Assembly (NCBI RefSeq): GCF_001411555.2
Contig: NC_049914.1
Location: 17,294,298-17,358,297, forward strand
Direction of reading: 5' to 3'
Length of the DNA stretch: 64,000 bases
From: Juglans regia
Taxonomy: Eukaryota; Streptophyta; Magnoliopsida; Fagales; Juglandaceae
Shown here: one piece after another, positions 48,886 to 61,672 of the stretch
Layout of the letters: every line of letters starts with the position of its first letter
Numbering within the stretch: the stretch's first letter is position 1
Translations under genes and position numbers: made by a program
Notes under the pieces: model-generated
What the model was told of the DNA's origin: nothing
Database searches by the model: none
What the model saw: the letters and a program-made list of their open reading frames with translations, nothing else

Positions 48886-49401
48886 AATTGAAGGTAAGGA
48901 ATGATGCAACAATGCATCCATGTACACCATTTTTGCATCTACATTGGTTTTATCTAATTTGATGGGTTGCTTTTATGAGGTGCTAGGGTTAGGGTCTCTG
49001 TTATGAAGCCTGTAAGATTGGACCAAGGGAGGAATGGGCTGGGGCCGAGTAGAAAGGAAACATGGGCCAAGAAGATTGAAGAAGTGATGGCCAGAGGAAA
49101 TGGAACGCAGCATTTCATTGAAGAAGTAATATTGTCTTGATATGCTATTTTACTACTTTACCCTTTTATTATAATTGTTTAGCTTTCTACGTGTGAGAAT
49201 TCAATTAGCATAGTTAGTTACTGGCAGGGGGATATAGGGAAGGACACGGAACGTGGGGGATTCATTGTGAATTGTCTAACAAAACTTTATTGTTTTGATA
49301 TTTGGTATTCGGGCCATTTTTCTTGAACTTTTTCTCATTCTTGGCCTGCAACTTATTCTTCTGCTTGGTTTTGTTAACGGCAATGGCGTTAACCTTTGTT
49401 T
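48886..49401. other. Intergenic, TE-derived
   Basis: No supported frame. A stretch near 49185-49300 (GTGAGAATTCAATTAGCATAG...) resembles LTR sequence but ends could not be set. Confidence 0.3.
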
Positions 49402-50703
49402 TTATTTCAGAAGAAGATTATATTTTCTGTCTCTATTCCTAGAATCTTCTTCAATGCGTAAATGACGTTGAAGAGATTCTAGAGAATATTTTCTACCATC
49501 ATGCTTAAGCTTCCTCTTGTAATCATTCCATGCCGAGGGTAATTTATTAACAGTTCCTATTGATTTTAGATCACTAACGATAAACAATAATTCATATACT
49601 TTGGTTAAAATCAACTTATCGTTAGTTATATTAAAATCTATAAAATTTGAAATAATAGACATTTCAATACCTGATTCTTTTTTTTTATAATAAGGATCAC
49701 ATTTCATTCATAATACAGAACATACAAATATGATTTAAAAAAGTCAGTTACAAATGTTAATAGCTTCACAGCACACTTTCATGGCTGACATGGTCTAGTT
49801 CAGACGATAGATCTCTAAAGACCTAAGTCTAAGGGATTCGTCGTGCACATCTTTGTCCCCTACAGAGTAATAGTAACCAGGTGACAAAACCCATATCCCG
49901 ACTACGCAGAGTAGGGTGCACCAAACCCCATACACCGCCTAAACGGAGAGAGGAGATCACAACGTTCGGACCAAGGTCTGAAGGGACAAAAATTTTTTGG
50001 ATTTTTATTTATCAATAAAAAAATAGAACACGAAATAAAATACAATGGAAAAACCACACTAACAACGGAAAATGACAATGCTCCAAGCGGCTACGGTGGC
50101 CTGTGCAGTACACACGCCACCCTGGGAGAAGACCGTTGATCGATCTTGGAGGATCCAGACTCACAGAACCAAGTGGCGCCGCGCTTGACGACGGCAGAGG
50201 GCCTCCCGGCGGCGCGAGAAAGCCACTTGCCTAACGTCTACGATAAATTTTGGCCACACGTTCGAGCAACTCGCCGCTTTGGGTAGTCTTGAAGATCGAC
50301 GGCTGGGCAATGCCATGGAGAGGCGCGTGCTGATCTATGGTTGCCGGAGGATCTACATCTGCGATTCTCCCTTATTTAGCCTGCAAAATACAACAAACAC
50401 AAAATGAAGCACTACACAGAGGGTACGGAGGGTGGAGAGAGAGGGAGGGAGGGGGAAGAAGCCGAAGCTCCCACCCCCTCGAGTCCGAACTATAAACGGG
50501 AGTTTTGAGAGAGACGGGTTCGAGAGAGAGCTTCCGGGTTCAAGGGTTAAAGAGTTTTCAATACCTAATTCTTCGATTTTATACTTTGTTTCCAAACTCT
50601 TCCATAAATCTGAAATTTCGTACATGTTACTCAACACTGTATGAACAACCACATTATTAAAGATATGAGTCAAATATCCTATAATACTGTGGCTAAATGT
50701 CAA
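49402..50703 (-). pseudogene. Copia gag fragment split by a retroposon
   Basis: On the minus strand, 50703-50573 encodes TVLSNMYEISDLWKSLETKYK, and after an 879-base insertion the same protein resumes at 49663-49402 with FNITNDKLILTKVYELLFIV, LPSAWNDYKRKLKH and LESLQRHLRIEEDSR. This is the UBN2-type copia gag order. Neither protease nor pol is present nearby. Confidence 0.7.
49679..50557 (-). mobile_element. Poly(A)-tailed retroposon inserted in copia gag
   Basis: Bounded by a 15-base direct repeat (TCAATACCTGATTCT at 49664-49678; TCAATACCTAATTCT at 50558-50572, one mismatch). On the minus strand it starts with a CT-rich leader and ends with AATGAAATG, then a short A run next to the left repeat. 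Long TSD and A tail indicate LINE-type target-primed insertion. No coding frame found, so it is a non-autonomous retroposon, a 5'-truncated LINE or a processed transcript. Confidence 0.7.
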
Positions 50704-51856
50704 ATATTAGATGAGTACAGACACAAAGAAGCGTCAGGAAATCTTGGAAAGAAACCGGCCAGAAGTATAGAATTGGTGTGTTAAAAATGCAAGCACTAAG
50801 ATACTAAACTCTAGGGTCATAGAAATTGGAAATACAAATTTTCAGAAATTAGTACATATTAGTTCTCTGTCATTGAAAAAATAAATAAATAAATAAAAAA
50901 TAGATGAAATAATCGGGTCGGAATTTTATTTTATTTTATTTTTATATTTTTTGCAAGAGGGTTCTCAATCTCGAGACATTAAAACCAAGACATGGCTAAC
51001 TAATGGTGCGCACAACCTGATGATAAAAAGCCTCCATTATTATGAAACGTTCCCAAGTATATTGAGCCAGACAGGTATGGCTCGGTTGAAATTCTGATTT
51101 AGACAATTGAAGATTTTTGTTTAATTTCAAATGAACCAATTCGTTTGTATGGTTCACGGTTTCTTCATAAATTTGTTGATTCTGAGAATATGGAAAATTC
51201 ATGTAACCTGTTTGAGGATATGCCAGAAAGGAGTTAGGTTTATAAGAGTAGCTGTTTGGATCGTGTACTTAAGTTCTTTGCTGAAGTTCCCAAAAGAATT
51301 TTTAAATTCTTGGAGTATTGAAGTAATAGGCCACACTGAGAAGCTTTTGAAGGTTTGGTTGCAGGAGGACTCATATTTTACTGATAGTCTGCAGGAGTAT
51401 TGCAGCTGCATTATCAATTCAAAAGTTTCATTCTCCAACCATGAAAGGAATTTTTTCATTAGCAAGGGAGTGTCGGCAAGATAAAGAGTATGGATGTCTA
51501 CTGAATTAGCACTAACCCATTGCCCTTTTGCTTGAGGAAAATGTTGGCCATGTCTTAGTTTCTTCTTTAGGTTGCTCTTAGTCTTTGCAATAGTCAAGGC
51601 TTCCTACTGCTTAATCAAGGGGTAACCATGCTAAACACTGATTTGTTATTGTAGAGATGACTTCATGCATTTCAATGCTAAATGCTGATTTGTGATTATA
51701 ACAAATGAGTGGTGCACCAGCAAGCAAGGATAGCGGGATGGTTTGATATGTGATTAGTACATACCAATGCTCTAAAGGGTTTAAGGCCAAAGCAATTTAC
51801 CATTCAGGTGGACTCTAGACCATGAGGACAAATGGTCTTTTTAACGGGGAGGGGAT
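50704..51856. other. TE-derived DNA, no recognised gene
   Basis: Open frames at 50996-51199 and 51199-51594 (-) and 51131-51481 (+) overlap each other and match nothing I know. In + frame near 51185-51235 the words ENMENSCNLFEDMPER resemble a PPR repeat tail, but stops follow at once. Internal sequence of an LTR element is likely because a polypurine tract ends the region. Confidence 0.35.
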
Positions 51857-52600
51857 TGTAACACACCCTATACAATACTATAGACCATTCTCATTTGAAT
51901 AGGCTTAGTTTGTATGGGACCGTGGATTGATTTAGTGTAAGGCCCACTGACGCCAGGACAGGATAGGTGATTATTCTAACGGCTAGTTAAACAACAGAAG
52001 CTAGAGATTGAGATTGAGAAAATCGCAATTAGAGAGAAACTCTGATATAAGCTCTTAAATTATGGTTTTATTATATATATATATATAAATCCAACTCCCT
52101 TCTAAAGCGCACAAGCTGGGCTTAAATAGCTAACGGAAAAGACAAAATTGTAATTAAGGCCAAACAGTAAAATACATAATAAGATAACTAGAATTAAAAT
52201 CTAGTCTAAGAATCCAGAATAAAAATCCTTACTAAAAATAAATATTATCATAAAAGAAAAATAACCAAAAATGAAAAAATTAACTAAAAGTGACGATTTG
52301 AAAGGAAAAATGACTAATTTTGGGGTTGACAAGGGATCTATTAAGCTGATAACCATGATGTGTGCGCCAAATAAAGCTTTCTAAATTGAGATCATATACA
52401 CGATTCTTACATCTGTAGCCAAAATTATGGGTAAAATACTGATATCGCCACTTTTTTCTTGCCCAACGAGAAATAAATCGTTCATCACCCAAATCTGACG
52501 AATACCGCTTCTCGCCCAACTCCTAGGAATACTTGTCTCTTCCTATCGGTTTTGTACTAATCTATCTTCTTGAGATAGTCTTGTACCTTTAACATTCATG
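51857..52600 (+). mobile_element. Probable 3' LTR of a degraded retrotransposon
   Basis: The polypurine tract AACGGGGAGGGGAT is followed immediately by TGTAACACACCC, the order expected at an internal/3'-LTR border. The body is AT-rich with a (TA)n run near 52070-52085. The 3' end may be CTTTAACA near 52594 but no TSD was confirmed. Confidence 0.4.
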
Positions 52601-54192
52601 AAATTTTCTATTATTCTCTCTTGATTTTGGAGGTCAGTTACCCAAGATTTTCCTTGTTTTTCTCACCATTAACGTCAATGTTGTTTGATTCTTTTCAAAG
52701 TTTTTTTCATTCTAATGGAATATGCTTGACGAGAACATTGTATGTGGTGTAACGTACGAAATTTCATTTTCATTTTTATAATGACACTTAATAGTCTCGA
52801 GTAATAATTCAATTGGGCTTTAGTACCAATGGAATCAATAGGCTTTCACCGATCCTATACGTTATAACATGTACGAAATCATAGGAGTCGTTTGGATCAA
52901 TTATAAGGAAGATACGTGGATGGTTGAGTGAATGAACTTTCTGTGGACCATCGACTTTCTGAAATTACCTACCATGGCTAGAGGGGACTGACTCAAAATG
53001 TAGGATCCAATATCTCTGTTTTTTGTTTTTTTTTTCTTCTCAGCAATTATTTGATTTAAATAAGGCTTCCAGAATATTGGTGGGGAAATAATTCAAACAT
53101 AAAAACAAAAAAACAGAAAAATAATCCTTCCACTCGTATTCTCAAAGAACCAAAAAATAAAACTCAAACAAACATATTTATGTTGGATTTTATTAAAATA
53201 AAAATAAAAATCACAGGCAAACCGAGCCTAATGTTTATAAATGAGCTCAAGCAGGTTTAGACAATTTACCTATTGATAAGCAGCAATCTCCCTCGCCTAA
53301 GAGAAGAAAACCAAGAAATGAGCTCCTTTAGTCAAATGACATCTTACGAAAATAACCTCAAAATTGATGTGAATTGATATGATACGTTAATGTATCAGTC
53401 ATGTCAATCTTTAGGTTTATTTTTGTGGAATTATTTTGTGGTTGTAACAATTTTCAGCTGCAAAACATATCGACAGGAGAGATTTGGAATATTTTGGAGA
53501 CAACTATGACGGTGAAAGGCAGTTCTGGGCTGTGGCTCAAGAAAGGAGAGGGAGGAGTGGAGATTAGGGTTTGAGCTTCTTTCTGTCAAAATGAGGGGAA
53601 GGGAAGACAGGCGACGGTATGATGATAGCGAAATGGACACCACTTTAACAAAGAAACTTTAAAAAAAAAAAAAAAAAAAATTAGCCATAAAGAAATTCTA
53701 GAAAAATAAACTTGCAAATTGATGTGGGTTGATGTGGTACGTCAAATTGTAAAATTACTTTTATTGTAAAGTAAATCTAACATATCACATAAAGTCATGT
53801 CAGTTTATAAGTTTACTTTTGTGAATTTTTTTTTTGTGGCTGTAGCAATTCTCTAAAAAAAAAAGGTTAGCATATAACAGCTATCCCATATTGCCTCGTA
53901 TATATCAGGACAACGGATCCGATTATCCATCCTGTTTTAATCAGGAATGGATAGCCGCCTGCATGCATCTGGATATTCGGTGGACCGGTTTATCCAGTCC
54001 AGATGAACACTTTTAGAATAGAGAGGTCATGGAAAGCTCCATGCTAGAGCCACTCGTGCTGGAATTAAATACAGTTGGTCTGGCTGCTAGCGTTTTCATG
54101 GTTCAGAGTTCGCGGTAACAGCATCAGAATTCTGTTTATCTACTATTGGGGTGCTGAGTGCGGTTGTATAGGGGGACTCAACTAGAGGTTTA
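52601..54192. other. Intergenic spacer with short repeats
   Basis: No gene. Two related blocks at about 53335-53450 and 53690-53850 (TTGATGTG..TTGATATGATACGT, GTCATGTCA, TTTATTTTTGTGGAATT) belong to the MITE-like family at 1550 and 16690. A ~20-base A tract lies near 53660. Confidence 0.4.
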
Positions 54193-54401
54193 GGCTCGTT
54201 TGTTTTCGGAGATGAAATGAGATGAGATGAGATTAAAGTTAAAAAGTTGAATAAAATATTGTTAGAGTATATTTTTTAATATTATTTTTGTTTTGGGATT
54301 TGAAAAAGTTGAATTGTTTATTTTATTTTGTATTGGAAGTTGGAAAAGTTGTAATGATTAGATGAAATGAGATGAAAAGTTTTCCCAAAACAAACGAGAG
54401 A
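54193..54401 (+). mobile_element. TTA-flanked MITE, copy 6
   Basis: TTA then GGCTCGTTTGTTTTCGGAG and an inverted partner at the right, TTTTCCCAAAACAAACGAGAG. GAGATGAGATGAGATT, TTGGGATTTGAAAAAGTTG and GGAAAAGTTGTAATGATTAG lie inside in family order. Confidence 0.7.
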
Positions 54402-54797
54402 TGTCATTGTGTTGATATGGCAACAAGCTGAGATGGCCAAGAAAGCTTGGCAGAAGAATGCGAGAGGCTTAAGGAGTCTAAGTTGCAAAACCATTGTGTC
54501 ATTGACAAAGATTCCTCATCATTTGCTTGCCTCATCTTCGAATATTTCTGCTCTTCAAAAGTCCCTCTTTGCTGCCGATGCGAAGTTAATCTTTTTGCAA
54601 AAGCATCGACAATTGTTTCTGCTGTATGTGACTCTTTGCAGGATAAAGTTCCTGATTGAGATACTCAAACATAACCCTCAAGGAATGTTTAGCAACCAAA
54701 AAGAATTTAGGTGTAATTTTGCATATAAGGAATCTTCTAAGAATGTATTACAATGTTTGGACAATCACAAATACAAGGATACAATGAAATTTTACAA

Positions 54798-57700
54798 TTA
54801 TATAGGGATGACAATATGAGAATGGTTGTATGTGATTTGCTGAATAACTTGACTGCCATTGAGATGTGCTTCTGAGCTTGTATTGGATATCTTATTCACA
54901 ATGGAATATTCATCCATAAAAATTCCAAAATATGAAATAAGTGGATCTGCCCGAGACCTATCGATAACAAACCTCAAATACTGAGATTTTGCGGACGGGA
55001 ACTGCAACAGCCTCTGATATCCAACTGTAGTGCCATTGATCACTTTCTTCCACTGCCCATCTTCTGTCAAGATGTCAAGGTGAAATTTGATAATCCGCTG
55101 TCCCATGTGAATTGGTTCTTGAACTTGCAGAACATTGAAAGAAACTAATTCTTGAAGGTTTAAGTATAAGACCCAATCGGTTTGATTCTCCTCAGGGGAC
55201 CAATAGGAGTAAATACTTTCTTTGAGGACGTTCTGGGGGTTGAAATGAGAATCGCTATTGCCTCCCCGGGTACTGCTAGCATTAACAAGAGCATTAAAAG
55301 CAAGATTATGGGAGAAAATGGACTTCCGGAGATCGCTGAATTCTTGAAGCACCTGTATGTCTTCAGCTGATATAAGACCCGAGGAGTTTGGGGGCACATT
55401 TAGCAACAAGAGACAGTTTCTGCCAACTGACTTGTAGTATATGTCAAGAAGAGTTCTCGCAGATTTGGGAACTTCTGATGCATGCCAAAACCAACCAGGC
55501 CTAATCGAGACATCACACTCAGCAGGTACCCACTCATGACCAAGTGGATCTCCTTCCATAGAGTATCTGTTAGATATATATATATATATTGTCCTTTCAA
55601 ATCATCTTCTCTCAATTTCCATAATAATAATAATAATAAATCAAAAGAAAACCCATCTTTAAAACTTCTCTCAGACTTCCAGAAAATTTCAAGAAAGTTT
55701 TACATCAGTACATCCCCATGGTGTTAGTAGAAAGCACATGTTTCATGCATCAATTAGCTCTTTATGAACATTCGAGATATAAAAAATACATGCTCGAAGC
55801 AATCATAAATTGCTATAAAAAGAAAGCAATCATAATAGAAGGGCCGCAATTACTAAATATATTGGTACTCAAGCCATTATATAATAAAAAAGAAATCTTC
55901 AAAATAGTGTCAATATTAGCACCTTGTTCTCCAAAATGTGATTGAGCACCTTATTCTCCTCTTCCTTATTCTTCTTTGTTCCTATGTCAGTGATGTGAAA
56001 TCTTACTAACTTTCCTCAAGTAGAGAGAGGGAACCAGAGCACTATATATAGTGTGCCAAAGTAACCTTGCTGTCAAGTTAATAACTTTTAGGCTCTTTAA
56101 ATTCATCTAAATTCAATAACCTGTTACGAATTCATTGGTTACAAAACTGAAAAGCATACGTTGGCAAAACCAAAAAATGTGCTTGAGAAAACTAAAACAC
56201 TACAAACTTAATTGAAAATTACCAAGTTAATTAGATATATTATACTTCATTTAATAATTTAACTTAATTATATGTATTATTTAATTTTCTTCTATTTACA
56301 TATAATGGGGGCAAACATAATGTGACTGGACGAGCAAAACTCTCAACTTTGCGTCCTCAAATGTACTTTTTTGGATTTTGCAGAACATAGTTATACTTTT
56401 AAAATACTATCAATAGGCGAAAATACCTGTATACTTTCAAATAATTACAACTTTGTCCTTGTCTTATCTTATTGAGTGACAATCCAATTTTATTAGTATT
56501 TTCTATTTTAATTTGAATTTCAAATTTCGAATTTAAAATTTTTATCATTTTCAGTATCTGACACATCAGCACGTATGGTTTCCTAAGTATAGATAGCATT
56601 TTCCATCTTCAAAAAATCAAATGACCTTTTATTTCAAAAAATCAAATGACCTTTTATTTCAAAAAATCAAATGACCTTTTACTTCAAAAAATATTTTTTT
56701 AATTTGTTTCCAAACAAATGTAACATGTTTGAAAGTGCTTTAGACATATGGTTACTAAATAGTAAATAACATTTTACTAGTAGTGCTTATTACTTTGAGC
56801 TCTATAACTATAAGCCCTAAGCTAAAAGCTATATTACCCACTGCAATCCGAAACATGCACTTAAGTAGCCAACAAAAAGAGGGATTTGTGTTATTTGTAA
56901 AAAGGTTCATCATATGGGGAAAAAATGAATCATTTGAAAAGAACCACCATCTAGGAAAGGTGTATTATTTGGAGAAGCAGCATAGGGAACAATTTGATAA
57001 CCTCTCGAATATATAAAGAGGGTGCTGGTTTTCCATTAAAACCCACAGTTTCTTTAGAAAAGTTGCAAAGGCAAAACTTCAGAATTGATATCGGGCAACT
57101 TCGTTATATTCTCGAGATAATATTTCAGGAACCCAGCAATGAACTATCATAGTGGGATCAAATATCACAGTGAAAATGTATGCCTGATATGCCTCAAAGC
57201 TGCTTCTAAAATCCTTATTCGGAATATCATATGTTCTGAGTATGATATCATGTTTATTACTCAGGTAGGAAAATCAGAATTATTTTTTAGGGAACACAAT
57301 TTCCGGTCAAAAAGCCCTTCTGTACCAAGTGCATATACAGCACATTATGTGCACGAGGGAAAACCAATTAATATCAAATGGAAATGGTGTTATACCCTAA
57401 TAAGGTATCTGGAAGACTGGAACAAGCTGAAACTTCAAAGGACTTTTAACAATCTGTATGACTTAAGAAGTTGCTTCTAAGTGACCATTTCAGATGCTAG
57501 AAAACCACAATCCCATACTCTCTTAAGCATCAAATTTACTAATGGAATGAGGGTAGGAAAGTGAAACTCACTTAGGATTAGTGTCACCAATCTTGGCATC
57601 ACTTCGATTGAAAAGTGACCAGCAAGTAGACCCCCCAACACCAGCCTCATCCCCAATCCACCTGGTATCAGGACCAGCATCAGAATAAATTACAGCCCCA

Positions 57701-59055
57701 GGCTGGAGCTGATGAATGAGACTAAACCAAGTATCAAAGAAATACTCCATGTCCTTCTCTCCTTCTCCTTTCGCACCATCCAACCACACCTCCTTAATGT
57801 CGCCATACCTGGTCCAATTTTGAAAGATCATTTTGCATTAATCCTCAGAACTCTGACCATGAAACTCATACAAATAAACAGTGGAAAGTTACTGAAAATT
57901 TTGGATATGAAATAGAATAAACCTGTTGAACCAATGCCAACAGACTAAAACCTAAACATTAATAACAAAAAACCAAGCTTCAACAACTAGTTAAAAATAA
58001 CTTGAAAACATCAACAATAGTGATGCTAAAAGACTACCCAACTAAACATCACAAGGCAAGCAAAAGATTCGAAAGAAAAAGAATCTCAAAAAACAAACAG
58101 ACAAACAAAGAAAAATCCCTTGGGCAGAACTCCAAGGTCTAATATATGCTTAAATCTAACAATCGAGCTAACAAGTATTTCAGAATTCTTATTTTTCCTT
58201 CTTTCTTTGCGGGTCACTAGAAGTAGGTGATTAGAAAACAGAAACGAATAGAGTTCTCCTATAACATAAACGATGATAACTAGAAACGAAGAACCATAAA
58301 CTGCTCGAAATGAAAATGAAAACACCAAAATTCCGTAGAATATTGAAAATCCAGTTCAAGACAACACAATCAAATCAAACATCAATCCAGAACTCCGAAC
58401 AACACCAATATTCCGTAACTGCTTAATGAAATCTAACCAGCACAGCTCACAACAAAAATAAAATAATAATACAATCACTTGCGACTCAAAAATTCAGCGT
58501 AAATCACCTTGTGAGCAACTCAGTCATCTGCCCCATGTAGAACTCATTATAGTCCAAAGTCTTCCCATAACACACCTCGTGCCGATCCCACGGCGAAAGA
58601 TAAAGACCCAATCCAATGCCTGCGTCCATAGCAGCCTTAGCCAGTTCCCCGACAACATCACCAGTCCCATTTCTCCAGGCGCTAGAGCGCACAGAGTAAT
58701 CGGTGTACTCGGAGGGCCATAGGCAGAACCCATCGTGGTGCTTGGCGGTGAGGATCACGCGAGAAAAGCCAGATTCCTTGGCGACACGAACCCACTGAGA
58801 TGGATCGAGGTTAGAGGGGTCGAAGACGTAGGGGTCAACACGGCCGGTGCCCCACTCGGAGTCTGTAAAGGTGTTGGGGCCAAAGTGGAGGAAGAGGGCC
58901 ATGTGGCCGAGCTGCCATTGGAGCTGGTAAGCAGAAGGGAGGGGCAAAATAGGAAGAGGTGGAGGTTTGAGAAATGGGTTTGAAGAAGAAGAAGATGAAG
59001 ATAACGAAGAAAGGAGGAAGAGTAGAATTAGAAGGATCATTTGGGATTGGGACAT
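54798..59055 (-). CDS. FUC1: Alpha-L-fucosidase (GH29, plant FUC1-like)
   Basis: Three exons: 58508-59055, 57572-57808 and 54798-55566, joining in frame to 517 residues, about the length of the Arabidopsis enzyme. A Leu/Ser-rich signal peptide (residues 1-~25) is followed by QLGHMALFLHFGPNTFTDSE, FSRVILTAKHHDGFCLWPSE and the nucleophile region EVWLDGA (Asp193, exon 2). The C-terminal half has PGWFWHASE, LLLLNVPPNSSGLI and a beta-sandwich domain. The family removes alpha-linked fucose, in plants from alpha-1,3/1,4-linked N-glycan or xyloglucan-related substrates in the apoplast or secretory route. An in-frame ATG at 59091 would add 12 residues before the hydrophobic core; I prefer 59055. Intron 2 is 2.0 kb. 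The last residues NHSHIVIPI are less conserved. Confidence 0.92.
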
Positions 59056-59158
59056 GGGTATTGTGGGTTTTCCAGTTTGTGCTTTGCACAAATGGACTAC
59101 AGATGGTGATTGTGATGGTCTTCTTCTACTTGTTCATGGCGGATTGGACGTGGGAGAG

Positions 59159-59166
59159 ATATATAT
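59159..59166 (-). promoter_or_regulatory. Candidate TATA box of the fucosidase gene
   Basis: ATATATAT about 105 bases upstream of the preferred start codon on the minus strand, after CCCACGTCC. A three-codon upstream frame (59126-59137) lies just inside or before the likely transcript start. Confidence 0.4.
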
Positions 59167-59169
59167 GGG

Positions 59170-60459
59170 ACTGAGCTTTGGAACTGAGCGGGGAAGTTTG
59201 GATTTTAATTTTGGTGATGCTTTCTCCAATCTCACTACCAAGAAACAGATATCTTAGCGTCAACTGCTTCTTAATCTGAACCAACACTCGAAGCCGGCCA
59301 TCGAAAACCCAGTTTTCTTCATTCTTTTTTATTCAGGGGTGGGGCCGGAGATGAGTAACGGACGGATAATCGGATGACCGGTGCAGCGGTGCTTAGCTCG
59401 TCCACTCAAAAGTCAAAAGTGAATTAACGGACGGAAGACGGACGGTTTACTCTTTTATAAATGAGTTCAATCATGTTTTTCTCTTATAATCTTAGTAATG
59501 GTTTGGAGATGAGTTGTAGGCCTGCAACCGGGGTAATCTAACCTGGATTTGAGCCCAATCCAACCCAACCCGATATCCAGGCTAAGAAACAAAGAACTGA
59601 CCTGACCTGAGTCAGGTCAACTCGTCTACCAGTTGAGTTAAAAGTTGAAACTCTCCATGCCCAAAACCATTTCTTTTCCAGAACCTGAAGATTCAGATTA
59701 GCCAGGTTGTGATGAATTTTTGGTTGCTTGGTGGACAAGGGCTACGGCAAGTTGAATCGCGCGGCATCAGGGAATGAATTTTTGGTTTCTTTTCCATATT
59801 TTCCCTCTGTTTGAAATTGTGCTTGTTGCTTGTTGGAGTCGATGGGAAAGATGAACGGAGTCGACGAATGGAGGACCGTTCGAACCGGCCAATCCATCAT
59901 CTCTAAAATCATCCAAACACTCAAATCGAGTGCTTTGCTTACCGTCCACACCAAGAACAAAGATGGGTACAACCTAAACTCTTGTTCATTTATTCTCCAA
60001 TTCCTATGCATTGATCAAATCCCTCGAAATTGGCAAAGTCAATTCTTTTGTAGTTAGCGACATCGTGATGAAGAAAGAAATCAAATATTGAGAGAATTTC
60101 CTCTTGCAACATACCCCATAACATCGATTATAGGGAGTTGGTTTATGAACCCATATCCAAACCACAACTAGACAAACGAGATTTATACGATCAAGGTCGA
60201 TAAAAGGCATTTTAGGAGGAGGAGAGGGTGATTCTGTTTCCTCATATGGCGTAGTTGAGGAATAAGACTTGGAGAGGGATGGTGGTTTGAGATTTGGGGA
60301 GGGACGGTAGACGGTTAAAGATTTGGAGAGTTTTAGTTGGATCGAACCTGACAGTTAGCGGGTTTGACCCGCAAGTTTGTTCAACCTGCTTTTATTGGTC
60401 GGGTCGACTCGGGTCATACGAACGGTACTGGTTAGCCACTTTTCTGCACAACCCTAATG
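59170..60459. other. Spacer between the fucosidase and GH3 genes, part 1
   Basis: A 76-codon frame at 59830-60054 (KMNGVDEWRTVRTGQSIISK...) is not recognised and is probably chance or a gene scrap. Words like TCGGGTCGACTCGGGTCA near 60400 and CAACCCAACCCGA near 59560 are CGGGT-rich MITE-type sequence. No gene supported. Confidence 0.35.
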
Positions 60460-60655
60460 AGTTGAAATGAGTTGAGATGATTTATGAATAGTAAAATAAA
60501 AGTTAAATTATTTATTATATTTAGGTGAAAATTTGAAAAAGTTGTTTTAAGATTTGAAAAAGTTGAATTATTTATTATATTTTATATGAAAATTTAAGAA
60601 AATTGTAATGATGAGATGAGTTGAGTTGATGTGAGTTTTGAATGCAAACGAAACC
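60460..60655 (+). mobile_element. TTA-type MITE, copy 7
   Basis: ATGAGTTGAAATGAGTTGAG on the left, GATTTGAAAAAGTTGAAT in the middle and GAATGCAAACGAAACC before TAA on the right. The left GTTTGG terminus is missing. Confidence 0.6.
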
Positions 60656-61365
60656 TTAATTAATTGAATGCTCGGTTCATATTTAGGTTAAAAACTTAAA
60701 TCAAATCGTTACTTATATGATTAAAAAATAGTTTTAACGAAAATATCTTATGATTGATTTGTAGATAATCGTATAGAAGTTCGAGAAGAATTAATTATCA
60801 TAAATATATGTTGATGTGAATTAATTGAAATTTCATAACGAATATATTAAAATATAAGTTGCTAAGAATCAATTATCATTCGTGCACATGCGAGTATAAT
60901 TGATGTTTCACAACGATTCCATTCTTTTCATTCCATTCCGTTATATTTTTCTTTACTGTTTCATCCATTCCATTCATTTATAACTTAAAAACGGAGCCAT
61001 CATTCAAAATAATGCCAATCATTTTCCCTGAACGCCCCCATTGAAGTATACTTCATCACCAATTCCTAAATATTCCAATCTTCAATTCAAATTGGGCTTA
61101 TCAACCAATCCAACTAAATTTTGGTTGCAATCAAGCAATACGACGGAAATAGGTGGGACCGTGGGAAGTGGGTAAAAACCAACAACTACAAGAGAAACTT
61201 GGATTGAGAAGATTGGACAGATTATAACTTAAGCATCATTTGTTTTTGCGAGATGATTTAAAATTAAAATTATAAATTAAATAAAATAAAAATAAAATAT
61301 ATTATTTTTATTTTAGAATTTAAAAAATTTGAATTTTTTATTTAAAAAATAATTTGTACAAATTT
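60656..61365. other. AT-rich spacer
   Basis: No gene, no clear element; AT-rich with a purine-poor TTCCATTC stretch near 60920-60975. Confidence 0.4.
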
Positions 61366-61494
61366 CAAATAGACAAACCTCATACAAATCCTTGTAAAAA
61401 AGTAGACCCTACCTTAAAAAAAGTATAAAAAAATTATTTTTTATTAGTGAGACCTATTGTTTTACAAAAGGTTTGTATGAGGTTTGTCTATTTG
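61366..61494. repeat. Palindromic 129-bp element
   Basis: CAAATAGACAAACCTCATAC at the left is matched by GTATGAGGTTTGTCTATTTG at the right; arms are about 34 bases. The similarity continues a little outside (TTGTACAA-like ends). Structure of a small MITE or hairpin. Confidence 0.75.
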
Positions 61495-61672
61495 GGACTT
61501 GTATCAAGCATTATTCATTTTATTTTATTTTGTATGAAAATTTAAGAAAAGAGCAGTGCTACCCATAAGTCTCACACCCTGCATACCCATTTAAAAACGT
61601 ATCTGAAATTATTTTTATTATATGGATAAAAAAGTAAAATGATATATTTTTAAATAGATATACAAAGTGTAA

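Noticed and set aside
54409..54819. 136-codon frame downstream of the fucosidase and an overlapping 70-codon frame with ERLKESKLQNH
   Set aside because: No recognised domain, two phases compete and it overlaps the 3' end of the fucosidase gene; might be a decayed gene scrap but cannot be supported.
58735..59257. Plus-strand frames opposite fucosidase exon 1
   Set aside because: Antisense shadows of a clearly coding exon.
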